From: Serratia bockelmannii
Lineage (GTDB): Bacteria > Pseudomonadota > Gammaproteobacteria > Enterobacterales > Enterobacteriaceae
Length of the DNA: 64,000 nt
Assembly (NCBI RefSeq): GCF_008011855.1
Contig: NZ_VOUX01000033.1
Location: forward strand, 744,001 to 808,000
Reading direction: 5' to 3'
Part shown: positions 9,820-17,786 of the stretch, in pieces
How the letters are laid out: the number at the start of each line of letters is the position of its first letter
How positions within the stretch are numbered: position 1 is the stretch's first letter
Made by a program: the position numbers and the translations under genes
Notes under the pieces: generated by a model
The model's input: the letters and a program-made list of their open reading frames with translations, nothing else
What the model was told of the DNA's origin: nothing
Database searches by the model: none

Positions 9820-10224
9820 TTACTGACCCAACGTCAGGGTTTTCATCATCATCGACTTGGTGGTGTTGAGCACCTCGACATTGGCCTGGTAGCTGCGGGA
9901 AGCGGAGATGGTGTTGACCATTTCACCCACCACGTCGACGTTCGGCATGCGCACGTAGCCCTTGGCGTCCGCCAGCGGGTTGCCCGGTTGATAGACCAGA
10001 CGCTCGGGCGCCGGATCGTCCACCACCTGAGCGACGCGTACGCCGCCGGTCGGCTGCCCGGGGGCCGCCGCGACCTGGAACACCACCTGCTTGGCGCGGT
10101 AAGGCTCGCCGTCCGGACCGGTCACGCTGTCGGCGTTGGCCATGTTGCTGGCGCTGACGTTCATGCGCTGGGATTGCGCCGATAACGCCGAGCCGGAGAT
10201 ATCAAAAATATTCAGTAAAGACAT
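9820..10224 (-). CDS. flgC: Proximal rod protein FlgC
   Basis: This is a proximal rod subunit of 134 residues, the same length as in E. coli. It starts [33 protein letters not shown] and ends with [17 protein letters not shown]. The conserved [10 protein letters not shown] segment lies in the middle. Five nucleotides separate it from flgB, so translation is probably coupled. Confidence 0.97.
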   Translation of the reverse strand: MSLLNIFDISGSALSAQSQRMNVSASNMANADSVTGPDGEPYRAKQVVFQVAAAPGQPTGGVRVAQVVDDPAPERLVYQPGNPLADAKGYVRMPNVDVVGEMVNTISASRSYQANVEVLNTTKSMMMKTLTLGQ

Positions 10225-10229
10225 GCGCC

Positions 10230-10643
10230 TTATCCTTGTTGCAGCACGGACATCATCCCTTTGATCTGACCGTTGAGCAGCGTCAGGTCGGTCTGATATT
10301 TCAGGCTGTTATCGGCAAAGTTGGTGCGTTCGCGATCCATGTCCACCGTGTTGCCGTCCATCGACGGCTGATCAGGCACCCGGAACAGCAGATCGAGCTG
10401 CGGCGGCTGCAGGGTCTGCGCCGGGATGTGGCGCGCCGCCGTCAGGTTCAGCGACATGCCGTTGCCGCTGACGCGCCCCTGCTCCATCACTTTGTTCAAT
10501 TGGCTGGCGAAATCGATATCCCGCGCCTGATAACCCGGTGTGTCTGCGTTGGCGATGTTGGCGGCCAGAATTTCCTGCCGCTGGGCGCGCAAGTTCAGCG
10601 CCTCTTGGCCAAAGCGCAGAGCCGCGTCCAGTTTGTCGAGCAT
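10230..10643 (-). CDS. flgB: Proximal rod protein FlgB
   Basis: FlgB is the first rod subunit and the first gene of the long minus-strand flgBCDEFGHIJ operon. It has 137 residues, begins [45 protein letters not shown] (rod signature [11 protein letters not shown]), and ends [21 protein letters not shown]. Transcription should start in the flgA-flgB gap under FlhDC control. Confidence 0.97.
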   Translation of the reverse strand: MLDKLDAALRFGQEALNLRAQRQEILAANIANADTPGYQARDIDFASQLNKVMEQGRVSGNGMSLNLTAARHIPAQTLQPPQLDLLFRVPDQPSMDGNTVDMDRERTNFADNSLKYQTDLTLLNGQIKGMMSVLQQG

Positions 10644-10676
10644 GCTCCCTCCGCGAGGTTAGAATTTGGAGTCGAC

Positions 10677-10769
10677 AGCATAAACGCCCCCCGCGCTACC
10701 CTATCGCGGGAATAAACGCAAAATGGGGCGCTATTTATCTGCTTAGCCTGCGCGCGCTGCGGGTACACT
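10677..10769. promoter_or_regulatory. Divergent class 2 control region with FlhDC-like box
   Basis: Half-sites AATAAACG (10711-10718) and CGCTATTT (10729-10736) are inverted and separated by 10 nt. This is the arrangement of the FlhD4C2 box (AATAGCG/CGCTATT with 10-12 nt between). A -10-like TATGCT faces flgB (minus strand, 10682-10677) and a TACACT faces flgA (10764-10769). There is no good -35 on either side, as expected for an activator-dependent class 2 promoter. The match is by eye. Confidence 0.6.
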
Positions 10770-10803
10770 TACGCGTATCCCGATGAAGCTTGAGAAGATG
10801 ACG

Positions 10804-11457
10804 ATGAAAGGTAAAATGCTGCTGCTTATCGGCCTGCTGTGCAGTCTGAACGCGCGCGCCGACGATCTGGCGACGCAAATCGAAAGCTTCATCCAAGGCA
10901 AGTTCAGCGGCGAACCGGTACAGGTGAAAGTGCGGGTGCGCACGCCGCCGAACCAATGGCCCGCTTGCGAACTGCCGCAGCTGTCGCTGCCGCCCAACGC
11001 GCGGATCGGCGGCAACGTCAGCATTTCGGCGCGCTGTGGCCAGGAGCGGCGTTTTATCCAGACGCAGGTGCAGGTGTTTGGCCGCTATCTCGTTTCGGCG
11101 CGCGGCATCAGCGCCGGCAGCCGGTTGACGGCGGCGGATCTGACGTTGAAAGCAGGTCGGCTCGATACCCTGCCGCCGCGTGCGCTGACCGAAGCGAGCA
11201 AAGCGTTAGGTGCCGTCAGCCTGCGCAACATTAGCCCCGGTCAGCCGCTGACCCTCGCCATGCTGCGCCGCGCCTGGATTATCAAGGCCGGGCAATCGGT
11301 ACAGGTCAATGCACAGGGCGAAGGATTCAGCATCAGCGGTGCGGGTAAGGCGATGAACAACGCCGCCGCCGAAGACAGCGTGCGGGTGCGCATGGCGTCC
11401 GGGCAGATCGTCAGCGGCGTGGTCGGGGACGACGGCGCGATCCGCATTACGTTATAA
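10804..11457 (+). CDS. flgA: P-ring assembly chaperone FlgA
   Basis: FlgA is a periplasmic chaperone that helps FlgI polymerise into the P-ring. I choose the ATG at 10804 because GAGAAG lies 6 nt upstream and the product then opens with a compact signal peptide (MKGKMLLLIGLLCSLNARA). In-frame ATGs at 10783 and 10798 would add five to seven residues. The mature part carries the SAF domain (SAGSRLTAADLTLKAGRLDTLP, about residues 107-130) and ends VRMASGQIVSGVVGDDGAIRITL. It has 217 residues against 219 in E. coli and is divergent from flgB. Confidence 0.94.
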   Translation: MKGKMLLLIGLLCSLNARADDLATQIESFIQGKFSGEPVQVKVRVRTPPNQWPACELPQLSLPPNARIGGNVSISARCGQERRFIQTQVQVFGRYLVSARGISAGSRLTAADLTLKAGRLDTLPPRALTEASKALGAVSLRNISPGQPLTLAMLRRAWIIKAGQSVQVNAQGEGFSISGAGKAMNNAAAEDSVRVRMASGQIVSGVVGDDGAIRITL

Positions 11458-11462
11458 AAAAG

Positions 11463-11489
11463 TAAAGGTTCCGCAAACCTTGCCGATAA
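11463..11489 (+). promoter_or_regulatory. Sigma-28 (FliA) promoter for flgMN
   Basis: The sequence reads TAAAGGTT-N11-GCCGATAA: a perfect -10 and a -35 differing from the consensus at one position. It is about 98 nt upstream of flgM. It gives flgM the class 3 promoter that, with read-through from flgA, sets the FliA/FlgM balance. Confidence 0.88.
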
Positions 11490-11586
11490 GACAAATCAAG
11501 CAGCATTTTATTGGCCACCAGGGCCGCAAAACTTTCATTGCAGCGTCGTCGCCCCCGAGCGGCCACGGCGTAAACGGAGATGGACC

Positions 11587-11898
11587 ATGAGTATCGATCG
11601 CACCCAGCGGTTACAGCCGGTTTCCACTGTGCAACCGCGTGAAACCCCGGCCGACAACCCGCTCCAACCGCGCAAGGCCGCCGTGGCCGAAACCGCCGTC
11701 AGCGGCACGCAGGTCAAACTGAGCGAGGCGCAGGCGCGCCTGACGCAACCGGGCACCCAGGATATCGATATGGGCCGGGTCGAGGCCATCAAACAGGCGA
11801 TCCGCAACGGTGAACTGAAGATGGACGCCGGCAAAATCGCCGACGCACTGCTGCAAGACGCGCAGAGCGATGTTCAATGGATCGCCGGACGCGACTGA
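11587..11898 (+). CDS. flgM: Anti-sigma-28 factor FlgM
   Basis: FlgM binds FliA and blocks late flagellar genes until it is exported through the completed hook. The 103-residue protein starts [20 protein letters not shown] and has the disordered, proline-rich N-terminal half used for export. Its C-terminal half has the FliA-binding helices ([37 protein letters not shown]). E. coli FlgM has 97 residues. It follows its own sigma-28 promoter and is 40 nt before flgN. Confidence 0.96.
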   Translation: MSIDRTQRLQPVSTVQPRETPADNPLQPRKAAVAETAVSGTQVKLSEAQARLTQPGTQDIDMGRVEAIKQAIRNGELKMDAGKIADALLQDAQSDVQWIAGRD

Positions 11899-11938
11899 CA
11901 ACGCGGCGGCGGGTAGCGATAAAGGATAAGTCATCACT

Positions 11939-12373
11939 ATGGAAAAGCTGGTACAACTGCTGGACAAACTGTTGGAAACACTGCAGGCGCTCAATGGCGT
12001 GCTGGAGGAAGAGCACGACTTGCTGTGTTCCGGCCAGTTGCCCGGCGTGGCCTTGCAGCGCGTCACCGATGCCAAAAGCCAACTGCTGGCGACGGTCGCT
12101 TACCTCGAGCAACAGCGCCTGGGGCAGGAAAAAACCTGCGGGCAACGCGCGCCCTATGCCAGCCATGCGCCTCTGGCCGATCGCTGGCAACGCGTTCAGT
12201 TGCTGAGCCAAACGCTGCGTGAGAAGAACCAGCACAACGGCCTGCTGCTCAATCAGCAGATCGACCACAACGCTCAGGCGCTGGCTATCCTCAGTAAGAA
12301 CAACAAATCGCTGTATGGCCCGGACGGCCAGTCGCACGCCGGCAGCCTGCTCGGCAGAAAAATCGGCGTCTGA
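11939..12373 (+). CDS. flgN: FlgK/FlgL export chaperone FlgN
   Basis: FlgN is a small cytoplasmic chaperone that binds the C-termini of FlgK and FlgL and pilots them to the export gate. The 144-residue product is a helical protein beginning MEKLVQLLDKLLETLQALNGVLEEEHDLL, a typical FlgN opening, and ends GSLLGRKIGV. It forms an operon with flgM. A GC-rich hairpin lies 15 nt beyond its stop. Confidence 0.94.
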   Translation: MEKLVQLLDKLLETLQALNGVLEEEHDLLCSGQLPGVALQRVTDAKSQLLATVAYLEQQRLGQEKTCGQRAPYASHAPLADRWQRVQLLSQTLREKNQHNGLLLNQQIDHNAQALAILSKNNKSLYGPDGQSHAGSLLGRKIGV

Positions 12374-12387
12374 CCTGACTCATTTCG

Positions 12388-12408
12388 CCCGGTGAGCCTA
12401 TCACCGGG
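12388..12408 (+). terminator. Hairpin after flgMN
   Basis: CCCGGTGA (12388-12395) and TCACCGGG (12401-12408) form a perfect 8-bp stem with a 5-nt loop, 15 nt after the flgN stop. No T-run follows, so termination may be weak or Rho-assisted. Confidence 0.5.
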
Positions 12409-12560
12409 CACGCGTTAGCCGACTTTTGCGCATCCCCTCGCATTTTCACCTCATCACCTCCTGAGTTCCCTTAACGTTATGCGTCAGGCTGCGCAGAACG
12501 GATATTTGCCTGTTCCCCATCACTCTCTATTTCGTCATCTTAGCTCGGTCGTTAAACATC

Positions 12561-12589
12561 TTGATCTGTACCCTTTAAGGGTATATTTT
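12561..12589 (+). promoter_or_regulatory. Promoter and operator of the HigBA-like module
   Basis: TTGATC (12561-12566) and TATTTT (12584-12589) are 17 nt apart, a reasonable sigma-70 pair. Between them lies the perfect inverted repeat TACCCTTTAAGGGTA (12569-12583). A repressor bound there would block RNA polymerase, so this is the likely autoregulatory operator of the antitoxin or the toxin-antitoxin complex. Confidence 0.6.
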
Positions 12590-12603
12590 CACACGGAGAG
12601 TGA

Positions 12604-12975
12604 ATGACCGACATTTATCTCACAAAAGCCTTCCAGACATTTGCCGGCGACGAACGCATCAGTGACGCCACGATAGTGAAAGCGGCGCGAGAGATGCAAA
12701 ATCAGTTGTACGACGCCAATCTCGGTGGTTGCGTTTACAAAAAACGCATCGCCCGGATGGGGAGTGGAAAACAGCGCGGGTATCGGGTATTAATCGCGAC
12801 GGCAGATGAAGGCAGGATCTTTTTCATGTATGGCTTTGCCAAAAACGAAAGAGACAACATCAATCAGGATGAGTTAATTTCCTGGCGGCATTTGGCGGCG
12901 CTGTATCTGGATTATTCACCATTCAGACTGTATCAGTTGGTCAACTGCGGGGAATTAATAAGGTTACAACTATGA
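12604..12975 (+). CDS. RelE/HigB-type toxin of a type II toxin-antitoxin pair
   Basis: The 123-residue protein has a RelE/ParE-like core (VYKKRIARMGSGKQRGYRVLIA, then RIFFMYGFAKNERDNI). This matches the HigB-like family of small mRNA interferases that usually precede their antitoxin gene. The basic GSGKQRGYR stretch (about 58-66) and the FFMYGFAKNERDNI stretch are the family hallmarks. Its stop overlaps the next start as ATGA. A GGAG ribosome site sits 5 nt before the ATG. The fold is recognised from pattern; mRNA cleavage is inferred from the family. Confidence 0.75.
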   Translation: MTDIYLTKAFQTFAGDERISDATIVKAAREMQNQLYDANLGGCVYKKRIARMGSGKQRGYRVLIATADEGRIFFMYGFAKNERDNINQDELISWRHLAALYLDYSPFRLYQLVNCGELIRLQL

Positions 12976-13274
12976 GCAAGATGCTGAAATCGATCCACCA
13001 GGAAGTTCAGGGCCTGCACCGCGCCGGTTTCGTCGACGACGTGACCATGCGCACTTTCGACATGCTGTGCCTGCGGCCGGTGAAGCAGTTCGGGCCGGCC
13101 GAGATCCGCGCGCTGCGCGAACGGGAAAACGTCAGTCAGCCGGTGTTTGCGCTGTATCTCAACGTCAGCAAAAAGGCGGTACAGAAATGGGAGCGCGGCG
13201 AAGCGCAACCGAACTCCGCCGCGATGAAGCTGCTGACGCTGGTGGAACGCAACGGCCTGCAAATTCTGGCCTGA
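12972..13274 (+). CDS. HigA/Xre-type helix-turn-helix antitoxin
   Basis: The 100-residue protein has a clear Xre-family helix-turn-helix in its second half (ALRERENVSQPVFALYLNVSKKAVQKWERGEAQPNSAAMKLL, about 46-88). This is the architecture of HigA-like antitoxins that follow their toxin gene. It is translationally coupled to the toxin by a 4-bp overlap and ends 3 nt before the convergent flhE gene. It should bind the inverted repeat upstream of the toxin and repress the pair. Confidence 0.8.
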   Translation: MSKMLKSIHQEVQGLHRAGFVDDVTMRTFDMLCLRPVKQFGPAEIRALRERENVSQPVFALYLNVSKKAVQKWERGEAQPNSAAMKLLTLVERNGLQILA

Positions 13275-13276
13275 TC

Positions 13277-13681
13277 TTACTGATAATTGACGATCACCTG
13301 ATTGCCAATCACCCGCAGCGGCGGGTTCAACCCGCCTTGCGACTGCACGTAATAGACGAAACGCAATTCCGCATTGGCCGGCTCGCCCTGCAGACCGTTG
13401 CTGCTGCCGCTGCCGCCGCCCAGCGGAATGCAGCGGTTGACCGTGCAAAGCTGCGCCTGCAGCCCCACTGGTTCAGGCCCCAGCAAACGGTAGCGCCAGC
13501 TGACGCGGGTGATGCGCGCATTGGCATCCGGCAACGCGTTCGGCGGCCGCAAACCGGCGGACTCATCGCGCATGCCGCCCTGTTCCAACGTCACGCCCGC
13601 CCCTTCGGCCACCCAGGAGCCGGACACCGCGCCGGCGGTTAACGGCGCCAGCAAACACAACACGAACAGACAGCGTTTCAT
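13277..13681 (-). CDS. flhE: Flagellar protein FlhE
   Basis: FlhE is a small periplasmic protein whose loss in enterobacteria makes the export gate leak protons; it is dispensable for flagellar assembly. The 134-residue precursor has a signal peptide (MKRCLFVLCLLAPLTAGA) followed by GSWVAEGAGVTLEQGG and the paired cysteines in CTVNRC. Its ATG overlaps the flhA stop as ATGA. It closes the flhBAE operon and converges on the HigA-like gene with a 2-nt gap. Confidence 0.93.
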   Translation of the reverse strand: MKRCLFVLCLLAPLTAGAVSGSWVAEGAGVTLEQGGMRDESAGLRPPNALPDANARITRVSWRYRLLGPEPVGLQAQLCTVNRCIPLGGGSGSSNGLQGEPANAELRFVYYVQSQGGLNPPLRVIGNQVIVNYQ

Positions 13682-15759
13682 CAGGCGGCTCCAATGGTCG
13701 ACGTCATGCGAATCTGGCGATCGTCGTTAATCTCCAGGTTGGACAGCACCACGAGCTGCGGCAGGCTGCGGCGCAGGAAGCGCGCCAGTAAAGGACGCAG
13801 CGCATGGTTAACCAACAGCACCGGCGGCGCGCTGAGCATCTCTTGCCGTTGCAGCGCCTGACGCGCCTGTTCCAGCAGGCGATCGGCCAGCCCCGGCTCC
13901 AGACCGCCGCCGCCCTGCAACGCCTGCAGCAACAGGCGCTCCAGCTGGGTATCCAAGCCGATAACCTGAATCTCGCCGTTGCCCGGGAACCACTGCTGCG
14001 TGATCGCCCGGCCCAGCGCCACCCGCACCACGGTCGTCAGCTCATAAGGATCGCTTTGCGCCGGGGCATGTTCCGCCAGCGTTTCGACGATGGTGCGCAT
14101 ATCGCGGATAGAAACGCGTTCGGCCAACAGGTTTTGCAGCACTTTGTGCAGCGTCGTCAGCGACACCACGCCCGGCACGAAGTCTTCGGTCAGCTTCGGC
14201 ATCTCTTGTGAAACACGGTCCAGCAGCTGCTGAGTTTCCTGGCGGCCAAACAGCTCGCTGGCGAACTGGCCGATCAGGTGATTAAGGTGCGTCGCCACTA
14301 CGGTACTGGCTTCCACCACGGTAAAACCCTGGATCTGCGCCTGCTCTCGCAAGGCGCTGTCGATCCATACCGCCTCGAGCCCAAAGGCGGGATCGACGGT
14401 TTTGTCTCCCGCCAGCTCGCCCACGGCATTGCCGGGGTTGATCGCCAGCCAACGGCCCGGCTGCGCTTCACCGCTGCCGATCTCAACGCCTTTCATCAGG
14501 ATGCGGTAGCTGGCTGGCGGCAGTTCCAGATTGTCGCGGATGTGCACCACCGGCGGCAGATAGCCCATGTCCTGCGCGAATTTCTTGCGGATCCCGCGGA
14601 TACGCCCCAGCAGCTCGCCGTTCTGTTGAAAATCGACCATCGGAATCAGCCGGTAGCCCACTTCCATCCCCAGCGGATCTTCCAACTGAACGTCGGCCCA
14701 GCTGGCCTCGGCGGCCTGCGGATTCTCCGGCATCGCCGGTTCTTCCACCGTTTGCGGTGCCTGTTGTTCACGGCCACGCAGCCACCAGGCCAGGCCCAGC
14801 AAAGCGGCGGTAAACAGCAGGAACACCAGGTTCGGCATGCCCGGCACCAGGCCCAACAGCCCCAGTACCCCGGCGCTCAGCAACATCACGCGCGGATTGT
14901 TGAACAGCTGGCCCACCATCTGCTCGCCGACGTCCTGATCGGTCGCGACGCGGGTGACGATGACGCCGGCGGCGGTGGAGATCACCAGCGCTGGGATCTG
15001 CGCCACCAGGCCGTCACCGATGGTCAGCAGCGTATAGCTTTCCGCCGCCGCCCCCAGCTCCATGCCATGCTGCACGACACCGACCAACAGGCCGCCGACG
15101 ACGTTCAGCACCATGATCATCAGGCCGGCAATGGCATCGCCACGTACGAATTTACTGGCACCGTCCATCGAGCCGTAGAAATCGGCCTCCTGGGTCACTT
15201 CAGCGCGGCGTTTCTTCGCTTCGTCTTCACCGATCAGCCCGGCGTTCAGGTCAGCGTCGATCGCCATCTGTTTACCCGGCATGCCGTCCAGCACGAAGCG
15301 CGCGCCCACTTCGGCGATACGCCCTGCACCTTTGGTAATTACCATAAAGTTGATCAGCACCAGGATGATGAACACCACGATGCCGATGGCGAAGTTGCCC
15401 CCCACCAGGAAGTGGCCAAAGGCTTCCACCACGCGCCCGGCGGCGGCGGAACCGGTGTGGCCCTCCAGCAAGATGATGCGCGTCGACGCGACGTTGAGCG
15501 ACAAACGCAGCAATGTGGAGAACAGCAGAATGGTCGGGAAGGCGGCGAATTCGAGCGTGCGCTGGGTGAACATCGCCACCAGCAGCACCATGATTGACAG
15601 CGCGATGTTGAAGGTAAACAGCAGATCGAGGATAAACGCCGGCAGCGGCAGCACCATCATCGACAGGATCAACAGGATCAGCACCGGGCCGGCCAACACC
15701 TGCCACTGCGTATCTTTAAAATTGCCCGGCAAACGAAGCAGGGAGGCCAAATTAGCCAT
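13681..15759 (-). CDS. flhA: Flagellar type III export gate protein FlhA
   Basis: FlhA is the large inner-membrane gate protein whose cytoplasmic domain docks chaperone-substrate complexes. The start at 15759 gives MANLASLLRLPGNFKDTQWQ and exactly 692 residues, as in E. coli. An in-frame start 21 nt upstream is less likely. The N-terminal half has several membrane segments and the highly conserved GAGRIAEVGARFVLDGMPGKQMAIDADLNAGLI loop. The C-terminal half (from about residue 350) is the export domain, ending RQIRMTSTIGAA. It overlaps flhB by 8 nt and flhE by 1 nt. Confidence 0.97.
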   Translation of the reverse strand: MANLASLLRLPGNFKDTQWQVLAGPVLILLILSMMVLPLPAFILDLLFTFNIALSIMVLLVAMFTQRTLEFAAFPTILLFSTLLRLSLNVASTRIILLEGHTGSAAAGRVVEAFGHFLVGGNFAIGIVVFIILVLINFMVITKGAGRIAEVGARFVLDGMPGKQMAIDADLNAGLIGEDEAKKRRAEVTQEADFYGSMDGASKFVRGDAIAGLMIMVLNVVGGLLVGVVQHGMELGAAAESYTLLTIGDGLVAQIPALVISTAAGVIVTRVATDQDVGEQMVGQLFNNPRVMLLSAGVLGLLGLVPGMPNLVFLLFTAALLGLAWWLRGREQQAPQTVEEPAMPENPQAAEASWADVQLEDPLGMEVGYRLIPMVDFQQNGELLGRIRGIRKKFAQDMGYLPPVVHIRDNLELPPASYRILMKGVEIGSGEAQPGRWLAINPGNAVGELAGDKTVDPAFGLEAVWIDSALREQAQIQGFTVVEASTVVATHLNHLIGQFASELFGRQETQQLLDRVSQEMPKLTEDFVPGVVSLTTLHKVLQNLLAERVSIRDMRTIVETLAEHAPAQSDPYELTTVVRVALGRAITQQWFPGNGEIQVIGLDTQLERLLLQALQGGGGLEPGLADRLLEQARQALQRQEMLSAPPVLLVNHALRPLLARFLRRSLPQLVVLSNLEINDDRQIRMTSTIGAA

Positions 15760-16903
15760 CAGAGTCACTCTCTCTTGCAAAATCCAGTGCTTCCGGCACC
15801 GGTAAACGTTCAGGTTTTTTCGGGATCAGGCCGCCCTCGCGCCGCCAGCGGCGCAGCTGGTACACCCAGGCCAGCACTTCGGCGACGGCGGCATACAGGG
15901 TGGCCGGAATATGTTGTCCAATCTCGCTGTGCCGATACAGCGCACGCGCCAGCGGCGGCGCCTCCAGCATCGGAATGCGGTGCTCCGCACCGAGCTCACG
16001 AATGCGCAAGGCGATTTCGCCGGCCCCTTTGGCCAGCACTTTCGGCGCACTCATTTTTTTGTCGTTGTACTGCAACGCGACGGCGTAGTGCGTCGGGTTG
16101 GTGACGATCACGTCCGCCTTAGGCACGTCGGCCATCATGCGGCGCCGGGCGATCGCCCGCTGCTGCTGGCGAATGCGTCCCTTGACGTGCGGATCGCCCT
16201 CCTGGTCTTTGAATTCGTCGCGAATATCCTGCTTGGTCATCTTCAGCTTTTTGAAGTGGCTCCACAGCTGGTAGAACACGTCAAACGCCACCATCGGCGT
16301 CAATCCCAGCACCACCAGAAAACCGCAGAACAGGATCATCTGCAGCGCATTGCCCAACGCGTCGAGCGGCTGCTGAGTCATCAGATGCAGCATCGCCGCC
16401 CAGTTGTGCCACAGATAAAGACCGGTCACCCAACCGACCAGCGTCGCTTTGAGGATCCCTTTCAGCAGCTCGGCCAGCACCTGGGTGGAAAAGATGCGCT
16501 TCAACCCGGACAGCGGGTTCAACCGCTTCAAGTCGAATTTAATCGACTTGCCGCTGAACAGAATGCCCCCCAGCAGCATCGGCGCGGCGAGCGCCACCAG
16601 TACCAGCCCCGCCATGATCGGCAACAGCGCCAGCACCGCCTGACGCAGCAACATGCCGAGTTGGCGTACCATCTGTTTATCGTTGCTGACCATGCCATGG
16701 TCGAAGTTCAACCCCTGCGTGAGCATCGCCGCCAGCTGTTGCGCCATATTGCTGCCGGACATCAGGATGATCGCGAGGCCCGAGAGCAGCATCAGTACCG
16801 AGGTCAGCTCGCGGGAGCGCGGGATCTGGCCGTCTTCACGCGCCTTCTCCAGCCGGTGGGGCGTGGGGGCCTCGCTTTTTTCCAGATCGCTGTCTTCAGC
16901 CAC
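15752..16903 (-). CDS. flhB: Flagellar export switch protein FlhB
   Basis: FlhB switches the export apparatus from rod/hook to filament substrates by cutting itself. The 383-residue protein has four membrane segments in the first 215 residues and a C-terminal domain with the self-cleavage motif N269-P270-T-H in VIVTNPTHYAVAL, at the same number as in E. coli. It starts the flhBAE operon. The promoter must lie in the 126 nt between flhB and vapC, but I see no clear box there. Confidence 0.97.
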   Translation of the reverse strand: MAEDSDLEKSEAPTPHRLEKAREDGQIPRSRELTSVLMLLSGLAIILMSGSNMAQQLAAMLTQGLNFDHGMVSNDKQMVRQLGMLLRQAVLALLPIMAGLVLVALAAPMLLGGILFSGKSIKFDLKRLNPLSGLKRIFSTQVLAELLKGILKATLVGWVTGLYLWHNWAAMLHLMTQQPLDALGNALQMILFCGFLVVLGLTPMVAFDVFYQLWSHFKKLKMTKQDIRDEFKDQEGDPHVKGRIRQQQRAIARRRMMADVPKADVIVTNPTHYAVALQYNDKKMSAPKVLAKGAGEIALRIRELGAEHRIPMLEAPPLARALYRHSEIGQHIPATLYAAVAEVLAWVYQLRRWRREGGLIPKKPERLPVPEALDFARESDSDG

Positions 16904-17029
16904 GAAACGCCGTTCCTGTGTCGGGAGGGTAAAGAATGGCGGTCAGCATGCCAAAAAATTGGCGATGTCATTGGCGGAACAACGGGGAAAAAGGCGGGTT
17001 ATTTAGGGGATGAGACCATCAGGGAGACG

Positions 17030-17428
17030 TTACAACCAATTTTCCAGCCGCAAACCCTCAACGCGCTCAAATTCGCGTCGATTATTGGTCACCAGGATCA
17101 ATCCTTCGCTGCGCGCATGCCCGGCGATATGTAGATCGTTTACGCCAATAGGCGTTCCCTGGCGTTCCAGCGCAGCCCGGATATTGCCATAGTGCGATGC
17201 CGCTTTGGCGCTGTAATCGAGAATGTCCAATCGGGAGACAAAATCTTCAACGACTCTGGCGTTCACCGCTGGACGAGCGCTTTTCTCCACCCCGTGAACC
17301 AACTCGCCATAGGTGATCGACGAAATGACCATTTTACCTGCATAGCGATTGAATGCCTCCAGCACTTCCAGCGGCCGGCGCTTGATGACATAGATAACAA
17401 TGTTGGTGTCCAGCATATGACTGAACAT
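17030..17428 (-). CDS. vapC: VapC-type PIN-domain ribonuclease toxin
   Basis: This is a PIN-domain toxin of 132 residues, the usual VapC size. The acidic metal-binding residues can be seen in place: D7 in MLDTN, E42 in YGELVHG and D98 in VNDLHIAG, plus the terminal VTNNRREF motif. Enteric VapC proteins cut initiator tRNA; that activity is inferred from the family. The ATG at 17428 shares one base with the vapB stop (TGATG). The pair is inserted between flhB and cheZ, which are adjacent in E. coli. Confidence 0.93.
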   Translation of the reverse strand: MFSHMLDTNIVIYVIKRRPLEVLEAFNRYAGKMVISSITYGELVHGVEKSARPAVNARVVEDFVSRLDILDYSAKAASHYGNIRAALERQGTPIGVNDLHIAGHARSEGLILVTNNRREFERVEGLRLENWL

Positions 17429-17661
17429 CAAAAATCTTCCCGCTCGCCCTGGTGCTGTCCTGCACGTTCATTGAGGAAATCATCGCTCACCTCATTTTCC
17501 GCACAGAAGAAACTGTCCCAGGTATTCTCCAGGGGGGCAAGAATGCGCTCTTTGCCCACTACGCGAACGGTCACTTTAGAAACGGTATCAGGGAAACGCA
17601 CCTCTGCGGGCAAGCGTACAGCCTGTGTCCGATTATTGGTAAAGACAGAACCTAACGTCAT
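17428..17661 (-). CDS. vapB: VapB antitoxin
   Basis: The 77-residue protein opens MTLGSVFTNNRTQAVRLPAEVRFPDTV, the swapped-hairpin AbrB/SpoVT DNA-binding fold of VapB antitoxins. It ends in an acidic toxin-wrapping tail (DSFFCAENEVSDDFLNER). It should neutralise VapC and repress the operon by binding the inverted repeat just upstream. A GGAG-type ribosome site (AAGGAGGTCGCC before the ATG) favours antitoxin synthesis. Confidence 0.93.
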   Translation of the reverse strand: MTLGSVFTNNRTQAVRLPAEVRFPDTVSKVTVRVVGKERILAPLENTWDSFFCAENEVSDDFLNERAGQHQGEREDF

Positions 17662-17704
17662 GGCGACCTCCTTAAATTGGAGTACAAATTATAACCGCCA
17701 TGCT

Positions 17705-17725
17705 GTATATAGCAATGCTATATAC
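17705..17725 (-). promoter_or_regulatory. Operator/promoter inverted repeat of vapBC
   Basis: Two 9-bp half-sites, GTATATAGC and GCTATATAC, are separated by AAT and form a perfect inverted repeat 44 nt before vapB. The TATATA-rich half-site can also serve as the -10 box, so VapBC binding would occlude transcription. Confidence 0.65.
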
Positions 17726-17752
17726 ATTAATCTTTGCGGGACACCGCGCAAC

Positions 17753-17782
17753 TTTCGGGGCGCGCCGTCGCGCGCCCCGAAA
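17753..17782. terminator. Strong hairpin between cheZ and vapBC
   Basis: A 12-bp perfect stem (TTTCGGGGCGCG with CGCGCCCCGAAA) and 6-nt loop lies 4 nt beyond the cheZ stop. It should insulate the chemotaxis operon from vapBC. There is no T-run outside the stem, so whether it terminates alone is uncertain. Confidence 0.6.
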
Positions 17783-17786
17783 AGCC

